Shown: positions 37,727-46,507 of the stretch, in pieces
How the letters are laid out: each line of letters begins with the position of its first letter
How positions within the stretch are numbered: position 1 is the first letter of the stretch
IMG/VR virus record: IMGVR_UViG_3300020205_000565
Coordinates: 1 to 64,000 of that record
Reading direction: 5' to 3' (one strand)
DNA from: a virus
Length of the DNA stretch: 64,000 nt
Notes under the pieces: generated by a model
Databases searched by the model: none
The model's input: only the letters and a program-made list of their open reading frames with translations
What the model was told of the DNA's origin: nothing
Translations under genes and position numbers: made by a program

Positions 37727-40690
37727 TTACTTGGTTTTCCAATTGTTAGGTAAGGCGTTTATTTTTACGCGTTTAGTCTCTCCTCCCTTTTTTTGTTTAG
37801 GATAAGTTGGACCATAAAGCTCACGTAACTTAGTTTGTAAATCGGATAGGTATTTTGCTTGATTAGGGGTAAGCTCCCGCATTTTTACAGTTCCTGCGGC
37901 ATCATCCCAGTATTTCATGCTGTTATTAAAATCACCTATTTCAGATAAAAGTCTTTTACGTACATTCGATACATGTTGTGTAGATGTGTAATCTAATAGA
38001 CCATGTGACATAAATGGTTTTCCAATAAATTTATCAAGCTTAACTGTAAAACCCCTTGGTGTTTCCATAGTTTGCGGTAGATTTGGATTTGTTGCACCTG
38101 TAGGAATGGTTTTCATAAAAAGTTTGTCTTGTACTTTTGTAGGGAGTAACCCTTGTATTTTTTTGGGAACTAAATCTGAAAATTTTATGAATGGTTCTAT
38201 GTCCCATATGTCATTATATTCTAAACCATTTTCCATTAATCTTTGGTTATATCCGCCCAGCAGGTAGTTATCTCTATGTAATGTTATAGCCTTGTCTAAA
38301 GGTTGCATAACCTCAGAAAACTTACTAGATCCTTCGCCTGTAAGTCCTCTAGACATCCTATCAACTACTCCTGCAAATACTTTATCTTCAGGAATATTAT
38401 AAATATCCATTCCTCTTAAAGATCCCGGTGGATAAGCAGCATGCAGGCTAGGAGCAGTATTCGCCATATTAAAAGTTCCGAATTGTTGGGGCATACCTAG
38501 ATATGCTCTCCATCCGTCACTTCTTATTTGATTTTCAGCAAGTCTTTCTTCCCAAGCAGCCTTACTCATTTGAGTTCGTAAATTATTTTTCCAACCACCC
38601 CCTCTAATATTACTTATCGTCTGCTGAACTTTATTTTGAGCTGGACCGAAACCCGAATATCCAATAGGTGTGAGATAATGATTAGCTAGTTCTGAGAATA
38701 TTGGTTTATATCCTTGTCGTTGATTAGATGTTATACCTACTTCAGCAAGTTGTCTCTGAGCAATTTCAAAATCAGTTAAACCTGCCTGTAGTCCTTCATT
38801 TTGAATTTGAGCTAATGCTCTTCTTGTATTATACGATTCCATAAAAGCCGAAGTAATAGGCATTGCCGCCTCTACTCCTGTTTTTATTATAGCTCCTGCA
38901 AAAGGCGCTATTTCTAAAGCAGTAAATAAATTCTTAGCAACAGCATCTGCATAATCAAGCGGATTACCTGTAGAGTTAGCATGTTTCCAAGGTTCCGAAA
39001 CTCCTCCGCTCATTATTGTATTTGCCCCCTTTACTCCAAATCCGTAAGTTAAAGCATTACCTGCATTAAGCCAAGGAACAGCTTTTGGGGCTGCATTTAG
39101 GAGTTGTCTTACACCAGCCCCCGTAGCTTGCATAAGGGGGGATGATGATGTTGCTCCGTAAAGCATTTCTCCAAGACCTGCTAATCCCGCTTCACCAAGA
39201 GCAACAGGGGCCATTAATAAACTTTCAAAAATAGGCACACTAGGTAAACCTGCCGGATCGTTAGGATACGGCATCTGCCAGTCCGGATCTCCCGGTTGAG
39301 GAATCCTAGGTGTTAAACCATTTACCTGATCCCATTTTGCAACAAATTCATCTTCTGCCATTCTTCTATCAGCAGCAGCATTAGCGTCAGCTTCTTCTTT
39401 AAGTTGTTTAAAATTAGCTGGTAACTTTTGTGTAGGTACTTTAGTAGACTCTGATACTGCTGTAGGTCTAGCAACTTTCCTTACATCTCCAACAAGATTT
39501 TGTTTTACAGGAGGAGCTGCATTTTTATAGTCAAGTATGTTTCTCCAATCTGGTGGGCCGTACTGAGCTTTAGGTAAACTATTTATCTTAACTCTTCTTA
39601 GATCTGGTACAGAGATACCTCCTCCGCTTTTATACTTAGGGTATTGACCGCTTTTTAACAAATCTATCTTTTGTTCTAAGTCAAGAGCTGGTCTATAGTT
39701 ACGTCCAACTGATGGAGAGGCTGAACCAAAAGGAGCAATTTGATTCAGTTCAGTCTGAAGTGCTTTTGACAAATCGTCAACATACATGGTTGATGTATAG
39801 TTTAGGTTACCGTGCGACATGAATGGCTTTCCAACAAATTTACTTACCGGAATTTTCATTTGTCTAGCTTGTGTAACAAAGAATGGTTGATTACTATAGC
39901 CGCTAGAAGTATGGCTAGGATGTGTTGAGGCACGTGATATAGGAACCTCCTTATAAAAAAGTTTTTCTTTCCATTTTTCCGGCATGACCCTTTTAACGCT
40001 TTTTGGTACCAAGGATGAAAAATTAATTGTCGGATCTAAATCCCATATATCGTTATACTGTAATCCATCTTTTGTTAGTACTTTATTATACCCTCCCATA
40101 AGTATAGGATCCCTATCTAATAATATTGGTTTATCTAAGGGGCCCATACCATCTTCGCGTAGGCCGTATCTTGGCCCAATTGTATTAGTTACTTCGTCAA
40201 AGCCGGTACCAAATATTCTGTTTTCGGGAATATTATAAATATCCATTCCTGCTAAAGATCCAGGCTTATAGGCCGGATGCATTACTGGAGCAGTATTTGC
40301 CATATTAAAAGTAAAATTTTTCTGAGGCATACCTAAATAAGTTCTCCATGCGTCATCTCTTATATTCAGATCACGATTTGCCTGACGTATAGCATTTGCT
40401 TCAGCTGCAGATGTTTCTGCAGTTATGTTTCCCATAGCTGCTCGTCTTGGAGCTTCCCATCCATTAGTTTTAATATTACTCAAGGTTTGTGCAATCTTTG
40501 ACTCACCTGCTCCGGTGTATCCAAAAGGCGTTACATACTTATTAAATAATTCTGATGCACCTGGGAAATACCCCCTACGTTGATTAGCTGTTATACCTAC
40601 ATCTGATAATTGTTTTTGTGCAATTTCAAAATCGTTTAGTCCTAGGGCCCTACCTCTTCTTTCAATTTCAGATAGTTGTCGTCCTACTTT
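37727..40690 (-). repeat. Two diverged copies of a ~370-residue module (D1, D2)
   Basis: Copy D1 is about 39,570-40,690 and D2 about 37,727-38,860. Matching landmarks occur in the same order: EIAQ[KR]QL, VGIT[AS]NQR, TP[FI]GY[TS]G, G[MW]..YLGMPQ, NMANTAP, GMDIYNIPE, YNDIWD, KFVGKPFMSHG or KFIGKPFMSHG, and a closing Gly-Gly/RVKIN motif. Similarity is at protein level; the DNA copies are well diverged. Confidence 0.85.
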
Positions 40691-43600
40691 TGTAGTATAA
40701 TTACTAATCTGATTAGGGAGTCTAGGTATACCCCTAACAGCAGGAACTGCTGCAGATAAATCTAAATAATTACTTACTGCGTGATCTCTATATTTAGGGT
40801 CAAATAATCCTAAGGTTTGTCCTAATAAATATTCACCCGGATGATCTACAATTTGTTCTCCTTGCCTATAAGCAGCGTTCCCTAAAAATCCTGGTAGACC
40901 TGCTGCCATATCTACTACAGAAGTCATAGGCGATCCTACACCATAACCTTCATAAGGATTATGCATTCCCATGTATCCACTTGGAATATCATAACCTCTA
41001 TTAACAGCAGCTATAGTTTCCATAGGATGGCTTATAGCAGTCCATGCTCGTCTTGCAAATTTCTCAGTATCACTTCTAGTATCTGCACTAAGTTCATCCC
41101 TGCGTTTCAGTGCCTCCGGTAAAGCATCATAAGCTGCTTTTTCTTTCATCATATCTAAAATCTGCGGACCACTTAAACCTTCCCAATCTATAGGGGCATT
41201 AAACATATTAGCAGGCCTTGTAGATTCTGCTACGGCTGACCCTGATATTAGATCCTGATTCATTTTTTTGAAATCAAAATCTGAAAAAACATTTTCATTT
41301 GCTGGGGCTGCTGATGCAGTCTTAGGTCTTGGTCGGAGATCAAATGTATGTTTATATTCATCAGGGATATTAATCCCAAGTTGAGGTTTAAAGTTAATAC
41401 TAGGAGTAGGTAGTTTCTTTTGTTGGAGATTAGCTGGAATATTTAATTTAACCTGCCCTTTAAGTTGATACTTATCTAGTTCTCCGCCTTCCTGTAATTT
41501 AAAACTTTCACTTGCTTCGTTCTTTCTCCTTTTTTGTAATCGTTTCTGTTGTTCTCTAAAGTCCTCAACTTCATTGATAGCATCCTTTACATCAGTATAC
41601 ATTTTAATATCAGGATTATAATTTACACGAGCTGTACCCCCGCTTGGACTATAAAATTGATTTTGTTGCGCATCATCTAACCATTGTGATGTAAGGGTAG
41701 CACCTAATAATTTTGAGGTATAAGTACCATCGCCATTATCTTTCTTGTAATGCAAATAAGAAACACCAGGATTACCACTATCTTGTAATGTATAATTTTC
41801 ACTGGAATCCTGAAATGTCTTAGAGTCTTCTTTAATATCTTCCGGTTGACCTTTTACTTCTACAGGTTTATCTATTACAGGTGTTTCTTGTTGTTTAGGT
41901 GTTTCTTCTTTTTTAGGAGGATTAAGTTTTGCTTTTAATTCTTTAATTGCGGAAGCCTTATCTTTATAAGGACTACCGCTTGTTCCAAACTTTTCTAAAC
42001 GTTGTATCCTTTGTTTAGTAGTAAGTTTTTTCCAAGGAGTTACTGCAAGTTTATCGTAAGTATAAATAGAAACCTGGTCACCTGATACTAGATCTTCCAT
42101 GCCCTTTAAATACTGAGGAGATATTCTAGTGTCATATAGCTGCATAGGTGAATCCATATTAAGAATAGTATTTGCGTTTTCCCTCTGTTGAAACTTATAA
42201 TCATCTAACTTTTGGTATGCGTCAGTATCCCAAACGGGGTCTTGAAGACCATTGGTTGTCATGACTTCACCATTTTTGTATTTAGTTCCAGGTATTGATT
42301 TACCAGGAATAAGTCTAGAAATTTTCATATTGTCATATATCCATTCTCTATCCTCTGGTTTAAACTGAACAGGTCCGCTATGAAAGCGTTTAGTATATCC
42401 AGCAGACTTATAAAAATTCATTATATCATTTGCATGGTTTGCTACCATACTAGAATCTGCTGCCGTTGCTAATCCTCTTTGTGCTTTAGGTAATTCACCG
42501 CCCTTCTTACCCATTGGTATAGCATATGGATCTTTTTTATTACCCGTAGATACTTGAGAGTCATGAATCTTTTTTAGTAAGTCTCCTCTACCACGAATTA
42601 ATTTGTATAGGTCAAAACTTGTACCATCGTTATTTTTAATATCAGCATCAATGATGCTTTGTATTTCCTCATTAGTATAATCTTTTACAGGATCAATATT
42701 ATTTTGCATACGCCATTCATTTAGTCTGGCTCTTATTTCAGTAGGATTATAATAATAGTCTGTTAATTTCTGCTTTTCACCAAAAAGACTTCCTAAACCA
42801 CTTGATGAGTCCATGTCCTCCTTATTAGCAAAGGGTAAATAAACACCGCTTGCTTTATTAACTTGATCGGTACCTTCAGGACTTGGTTGTTTATATTCCT
42901 GCGGAATAATATTATCTAGTACGGCATCTTCTTTATTGTATGCTGGAGTTAACATTCCAGCAGGATTTTGAGGATGATTATAATCTAAATAGTGACTCTC
43001 TTCATGAGCCATTACACTTGGATTTTTAAATCCACTTGGTGGTATGAATATAGAATTCATTAACGGTAATATGTTTACAGCGCGCGAAGCCATGTATACC
43101 CCTCCTGTATCAGGATGATCTTTGTCATACTCTTCTTGAGAACCATAAGGCTGAAAGTCTACATTTGGTAGTCCCGCAAGTCTTCTATTAGCAACTTCTG
43201 TAAATTGCGGAAGTGCTGCTCTTTTAGTATACCAGTCCCTATAAAAATCATTAACCTGATCCCTACTTTGAAAATAGTCATTTCTAAGTTCAGGATCATA
43301 ACTATTCCAATCAATGTAATTCTGTGAATGTCTTACTCCTGATGGTATTCTTGCTTCTGGTAAATCACCTGTAAATCCTAAACCCGGATATAACCCATAT
43401 GGGTTATATCTTCCAAGATAAGGAACCTCACCGTCGTATGAATATTGAATATCAGGTGATGGACCTAATTCAGCATCTACCTGACTCATAGAAGGTACGT
43501 TATCCATTCTAAAGGCAGAGGAACCATCAGGGTCATTTATGTGGCTCATGAAATAGTCAAGTCGTTTTTCCCCCAACTTCTGATCTCTAAAAAACCTATC

Positions 43601-46507
43601 TTGCTCTTCTAAAGGAAGTTGTTCTTTTTGAAGTGGTGTTAATTTCATAAATTTATCCCAATCATCCCACGTAGGTGTGCCCCCGTTTTGAAATTTAGCA
43701 GGTGTATATTTAGTATCAGGAGCTTTCGTAGGTTTAGGTGCTCCTGTAATAAACCCTTTTAAAGTTCTTCTAACTGAGCTGTTAGCATAATCTTGAATAG
43801 CATTAGTTCCTACTCTGTTATAAAGGTAGTTACCATCTTTAGATTTACTTTTATGTCTCCAAGGTTTTTCAGGATCTACAGCTCCACCATATGCATAGCC
43901 TCCTGCTTTTTTCTCCGCTTCTATTTCTTCTTGTACTTTTTTCAGTCTTGCTTTTTCTTGATCTCTTTGTTGCTGTTGATATTGTTCATAGGCAGCTTTT
44001 TCAGCATTTACCTCATCAACATTTCTCTTTTGCATTTCTAAAGCTTTTTTTCTAGTCCCGCGTCGTTCTTCAATAATATCAAGAGGTTGTCGTAAGTCAT
44101 GCCACATCCGGGCATTGGGATTAAAGTCCACACGTGCGGTACCTCCAGCTATGCTATCAAATTCTTTTTGTTGGTCAGGAGTTAAATAGTCTTCTGTTAA
44201 AACAACCCCCATGTTGCCACTTTTACCATGGACAACCTCGCCATTCTCATCATAAACTGTTCTATACAAATAAGCAGCACCTCCCCCATTACCTGTTTCA
44301 TGTAATGAATAATTTTCTCTTGCGCCACTCTGTACAGTTTGTTCTGACTTCTTCCCAGTATTACTTTTATTATCTTCCTGACCTACCTGCTCTTTTGAAT
44401 TAGAGGTTGACGTAGTGGCGCCGCTACTTGTACCTGTGTTAGAAATAACATCTGTTGTTTTACCGGAAAGAAGATTTATTACAGTCTCTCTAGGATTACT
44501 TTCAGATTTAATCTTATTAAGCAATTCTATGTTTTGCTTACCGGTACCACTATAATCTTTTATTCCGTATTTCTCAGCTAGTTTTTTCCTTTCGGAATAG
44601 CTACTTTGTTTTTTATCTAATCCTAATTCGGTTCTCATATAGTAACCTATATCAGTATTAGCGTTTGGTTCTTTTTTAACTATATTAATAGCTTCGTAAA
44701 CACCATTTCCGCTAGTTGAATTACTACGAGTTTTTGGTTTTTTGGCCCACTTATTTTGGTCATATTCAGCCGCCCCCGACTGTGTAGCAGGGTACCCAGA
44801 CTTAGCAGCATTAGCTATTGTCTGTGCATCATATACCATAGGGTTTTTACCCCATTTATTTTTTTCGTATAGCGCCGCTCCTTCTTGTGTTGCAGCATAT
44901 CCTGATTTAGCAGCATTACTTATGGTTTGTTTATCATACCCTTCAGCACGTCTTCCGCCATGAGCCATAGCAATGTCTGGATAATTTTGGATAAGTCTTG
45001 GATCATTCCAATCTTTAAATGGAGTACCGTCCAATATGCCATACTCTAATCTTTTTCTTTTATCTTCAGGACTTAGTATAGACCAAGGAGCCGTATAAAA
45101 TTTTTCATATATCGGCATGTCGACAATATCCGCGTTACCTGAAAAATATCCCGGAGCCGTACCTTGCAAACTAAAAGTAGATCTTGGATCTATTCTGATG
45201 TCGTATAATGCTTTTGGGGCATCTGTATTAAGAATTTTCTTATGGTCATCAGCATATTGTCTAAATCTATACGCGTTTTCCCATTCGGCAAGACTTTCGT
45301 TAGTTAAATTTTGTACACCTCCAATAAGATTAAGTCCTCCTGCTAGCGCCATTGCCCCAGCTTCCCCTAAACTAAGAGAAGGTATTTCAACGTCGAACTT
45401 AGGTAAGTCTATTGCAAGACCGCCCTGGCCTAAATCATCTGATCCTATAATTGTTTGTCTTCCTCCCACATGCAAAGTTGTCGGAGTAGTGGATTTATCT
45501 GCAGCTTTTTTAATCTTATCCATACCTATCATCCTCACACCATTTCTAGATCTGGCTGGTTCTTTATCTCCAACTTTAGATCCTCCATAGTAACCTTGAG
45601 AATTATACCAATCTATGACTTGTTGAGCAGAGTTTGCTACATCAAGGGAATCTTGAAAACTAGCAGGGCCACCAGGACCACCAGGGCCACCAGAGCCTCT
45701 TCCATACTGTGCTTTAGGTAATGAATGTATCTTAACTCTTTTCATTGCCCCGCCATTTTTCTTATTTGGAAAAATAGATGAGTTACCCTCTTTTATATAT
45801 TGCTCATATTGTCTAGCCTCCCCCTCTAATGTTGATGGATCTGCATATTGTAAATTTTCAGCACCAACAAAAGATAAGTGACCATTCTCGTCTGGTTCAG
45901 AACCATTTCTTAGTTTATCCCTAGGAATAAACTGTAAACTTGGATCTTGCGCAATCATGTTATCTATAGTTCTATTTACGTCATTATCTCTTCTATTATA
46001 GTAACCTTCAATTGCTTCATTAGATGCTGTAGTCAAATTAGGTCTTTTACCTAATGGACCTAGAGAACTCATTCCACCGCTTAAATTTTGCAAGTGATGT
46101 AATAGTTCATGCTGCATCCACCAATCATTATTCTCTATTGAGCCTGGTCTTGTATCTTGATTAATTTGACCTTGTACTGGGTTATATCCTGTATACTCAT
46201 CTGTTTCATTTATTCTAGGATAAACAAAATTTTGTAAAGCCTCTCTATATTGTGGAGGTAGTTGGTAGGATGGTCCTCCCATTTGAGCCATAGGAATTTC
46301 GTAGACCGAATTACCCGGAAACTGATAGTCTGCGCCAGGCATCATAAGTTTCCGGTTGCCAAAGTTATCAATACCTAGTATGGGTCCTTTTCTTAAAGGT
46401 GTTCCATCATCTTCTTTCATGGTAATCATGCCAGAAGGAATTTGAAGATAAGGTTCGTTCTTGTCCTTAGAATTTTTTTTATAACCTTTGGTCGAAACTT
46501 TAGCCAT
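37727..46507 (-). CDS. Giant modular virion protein with two zincin motifs and tandem duplications (2,926 residues)
   Basis: The protein has a duplicated A-B-C block (about residues 80-870 and 1,090-1,680), then a duplicated D module (about 1,940-2,310 and 2,550-2,926). A carries zincin motifs HELLHH (133-138) and HEESH (1168-1172), each with a later Glu-containing EARQYEQY or TEIRARLNEW. B pairs DWYNSQGYYGG with NFYKSAGYTKR. C pairs ENYSLHETGN with ENYTLQDSGN (both followed by GGTARVxxNP). D pairs AQKQLSDVGITANQRRGY with AQRQLAEVGITSNQRQGY, then GMDIYNIPE and GKPFMSHG. Module ends carry motifs such as KNGGAMKRVKIHSLPKAQYG, KKGGELPKAQRG and KKGGETKRVKINALP. A short GPGGPGGP run is at about residue 275. 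It is coupled to the upstream gene by TAATG. Function is unknown; virion cargo with protease domains, or a polyprotein, is plausible. Confidence 0.7.
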   Translation of the reverse strand: MAKVSTKGYKKNSKDKNEPYLQIPSGMITMKEDDGTPLRKGPILGIDNFGNRKLMMPGADYQFPGNSVYEIPMAQMGGPSYQLPPQYREALQNFVYPRINETDEYTGYNPVQGQINQDTRPGSIENNDWWMQHELLHHLQNLSGGMSSLGPLGKRPNLTTASNEAIEGYYNRRDNDVNRTIDNMIAQDPSLQFIPRDKLRNGSEPDENGHLSFVGAENLQYADPSTLEGEARQYEQYIKEGNSSIFPNKKNGGAMKRVKIHSLPKAQYGRGSGGPGGPGGPASFQDSLDVANSAQQVIDWYNSQGYYGGSKVGDKEPARSRNGVRMIGMDKIKKAADKSTTPTTLHVGGRQTIIGSDDLGQGGLAIDLPKFDVEIPSLSLGEAGAMALAGGLNLIGGVQNLTNESLAEWENAYRFRQYADDHKKILNTDAPKALYDIRIDPRSTFSLQGTAPGYFSGNADIVDMPIYEKFYTAPWSILSPEDKRKRLEYGILDGTPFKDWNDPRLIQNYPDIAMAHGGRRAEGYDKQTISNAAKSGYAATQEGAALYEKNKWGKNPMVYDAQTIANAAKSGYPATQSGAAEYDQNKWAKKPKTRSNSTSGNGVYEAINIVKKEPNANTDIGYYMRTELGLDKKQSSYSERKKLAEKYGIKDYSGTGKQNIELLNKIKSESNPRETVINLLSGKTTDVISNTGTSSGATTSTSNSKEQVGQEDNKSNTGKKSEQTVQSGARENYSLHETGNGGGAAYLYRTVYDENGEVVHGKSGNMGVVLTEDYLTPDQQKEFDSIAGGTARVDFNPNARMWHDLRQPLDIIEERRGTRKKALEMQKRNVDEVNAEKAAYEQYQQQQRDQEKARLKKVQEEIEAEKKAGGYAYGGAVDPEKPWRHKSKSKDGNYLYNRVGTNAIQDYANSSVRRTLKGFITGAPKPTKAPDTKYTPAKFQNGGTPTWDDWDKFMKLTPLQKEQLPLEEQDRFFRDQKLGEKRLDYFMSHINDPDGSSAFRMDNVPSMSQVDAELGPSPDIQYSYDGEVPYLGRYNPYGLYPGLGFTGDLPEARIPSGVRHSQNYIDWNSYDPELRNDYFQSRDQVNDFYRDWYTKRAALPQFTEVANRRLAGLPNVDFQPYGSQEEYDKDHPDTGGVYMASRAVNILPLMNSIFIPPSGFKNPSVMAHEESHYLDYNHPQNPAGMLTPAYNKEDAVLDNIIPQEYKQPSPEGTDQVNKASGVYLPFANKEDMDSSSGLGSLFGEKQKLTDYYYNPTEIRARLNEWRMQNNIDPVKDYTNEEIQSIIDADIKNNDGTSFDLYKLIRGRGDLLKKIHDSQVSTGNKKDPYAIPMGKKGGELPKAQRGLATAADSSMVANHANDIMNFYKSAGYTKRFHSGPVQFKPEDREWIYDNMKISRLIPGKSIPGTKYKNGEVMTTNGLQDPVWDTDAYQKLDDYKFQQRENANTILNMDSPMQLYDTRISPQYLKGMEDLVSGDQVSIYTYDKLAVTPWKKLTTKQRIQRLEKFGTSGSPYKDKASAIKELKAKLNPPKKEETPKQQETPVIDKPVEVKGQPEDIKEDSKTFQDSSENYTLQDSGNPGVSYLHYKKDNGDGTYTSKLLGATLTSQWLDDAQQNQFYSPSGGTARVNYNPDIKMYTDVKDAINEVEDFREQQKRLQKRRKNEASESFKLQEGGELDKYQLKGQVKLNIPANLQQKKLPTPSINFKPQLGINIPDEYKHTFDLRPRPKTASAAPANENVFSDFDFKKMNQDLISGSAVAESTRPANMFNAPIDWEGLSGPQILDMMKEKAAYDALPEALKRRDELSADTRSDTEKFARRAWTAISHPMETIAAVNRGYDIPSGYMGMHNPYEGYGVGSPMTSVVDMAAGLPGFLGNAAYRQGEQIVDHPGEYLLGQTLGLFDPKYRDHAVSNYLDLSAAVPAVRGIPRLPNQISNYTTKVGRQLSEIERRGRALGLNDFEIAQKQLSDVGITANQRRGYFPGASELFNKYVTPFGYTGAGESKIAQTLSNIKTNGWEAPRRAAMGNITAETSAAEANAIRQANRDLNIRDDAWRTYLGMPQKNFTFNMANTAPVMHPAYKPGSLAGMDIYNIPENRIFGTGFDEVTNTIGPRYGLREDGMGPLDKPILLDRDPILMGGYNKVLTKDGLQYNDIWDLDPTINFSSLVPKSVKRVMPEKWKEKLFYKEVPISRASTHPSHTSSGYSNQPFFVTQARQMKIPVSKFVGKPFMSHGNLNYTSTMYVDDLSKALQTELNQIAPFGSASPSVGRNYRPALDLEQKIDLLKSGQYPKYKSGGGISVPDLRRVKINSLPKAQYGPPDWRNILDYKNAAPPVKQNLVGDVRKVARPTAVSESTKVPTQKLPANFKQLKEEADANAAADRRMAEDEFVAKWDQVNGLTPRIPQPGDPDWQMPYPNDPAGLPSVPIFESLLMAPVALGEAGLAGLGEMLYGATSSSPLMQATGAGVRQLLNAAPKAVPWLNAGNALTYGFGVKGANTIMSGGVSEPWKHANSTGNPLDYADAVAKNLFTALEIAPFAGAIIKTGVEAAMPITSAFMESYNTRRALAQIQNEGLQAGLTDFEIAQRQLAEVGITSNQRQGYKPIFSELANHYLTPIGYSGFGPAQNKVQQTISNIRGGGWKNNLRTQMSKAAWEERLAENQIRSDGWRAYLGMPQQFGTFNMANTAPSLHAAYPPGSLRGMDIYNIPEDKVFAGVVDRMSRGLTGEGSSKFSEVMQPLDKAITLHRDNYLLGGYNQRLMENGLEYNDIWDIEPFIKFSDLVPKKIQGLLPTKVQDKLFMKTIPTGATNPNLPQTMETPRGFTVKLDKFIGKPFMSHGLLDYTSTQHVSNVRKRLLSEIGDFNNSMKYWDDAAGTVKMRELTPNQAKYLSDLQTKLRELYGPTYPKQKKGGETKRVKINALPNNWKTK
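44729..44938 (-). repeat. Two tandem 35-residue repeats
   Basis: Residues 524-593 of the 2,926-residue protein are two units that begin YDKQTISNAAKSGYAATQ and YDAQTIANAAKSGYPATQ and end in NKWGKNP and NKWAKKP. Two short copies in direct tandem suggest recent local duplication. Confidence 0.9.

Noticed and set aside
45117-45590. 157-residue plus-strand open frame
   Set aside because: It is antisense to a coherent module of the 2,926-residue protein and has no neighbouring gene in its direction.
45660-45690. Collagen-like fibre domain (GPGGPGGP)
   Set aside because: Only about three Gly-x-y triplets are present, too short for a triple helix.
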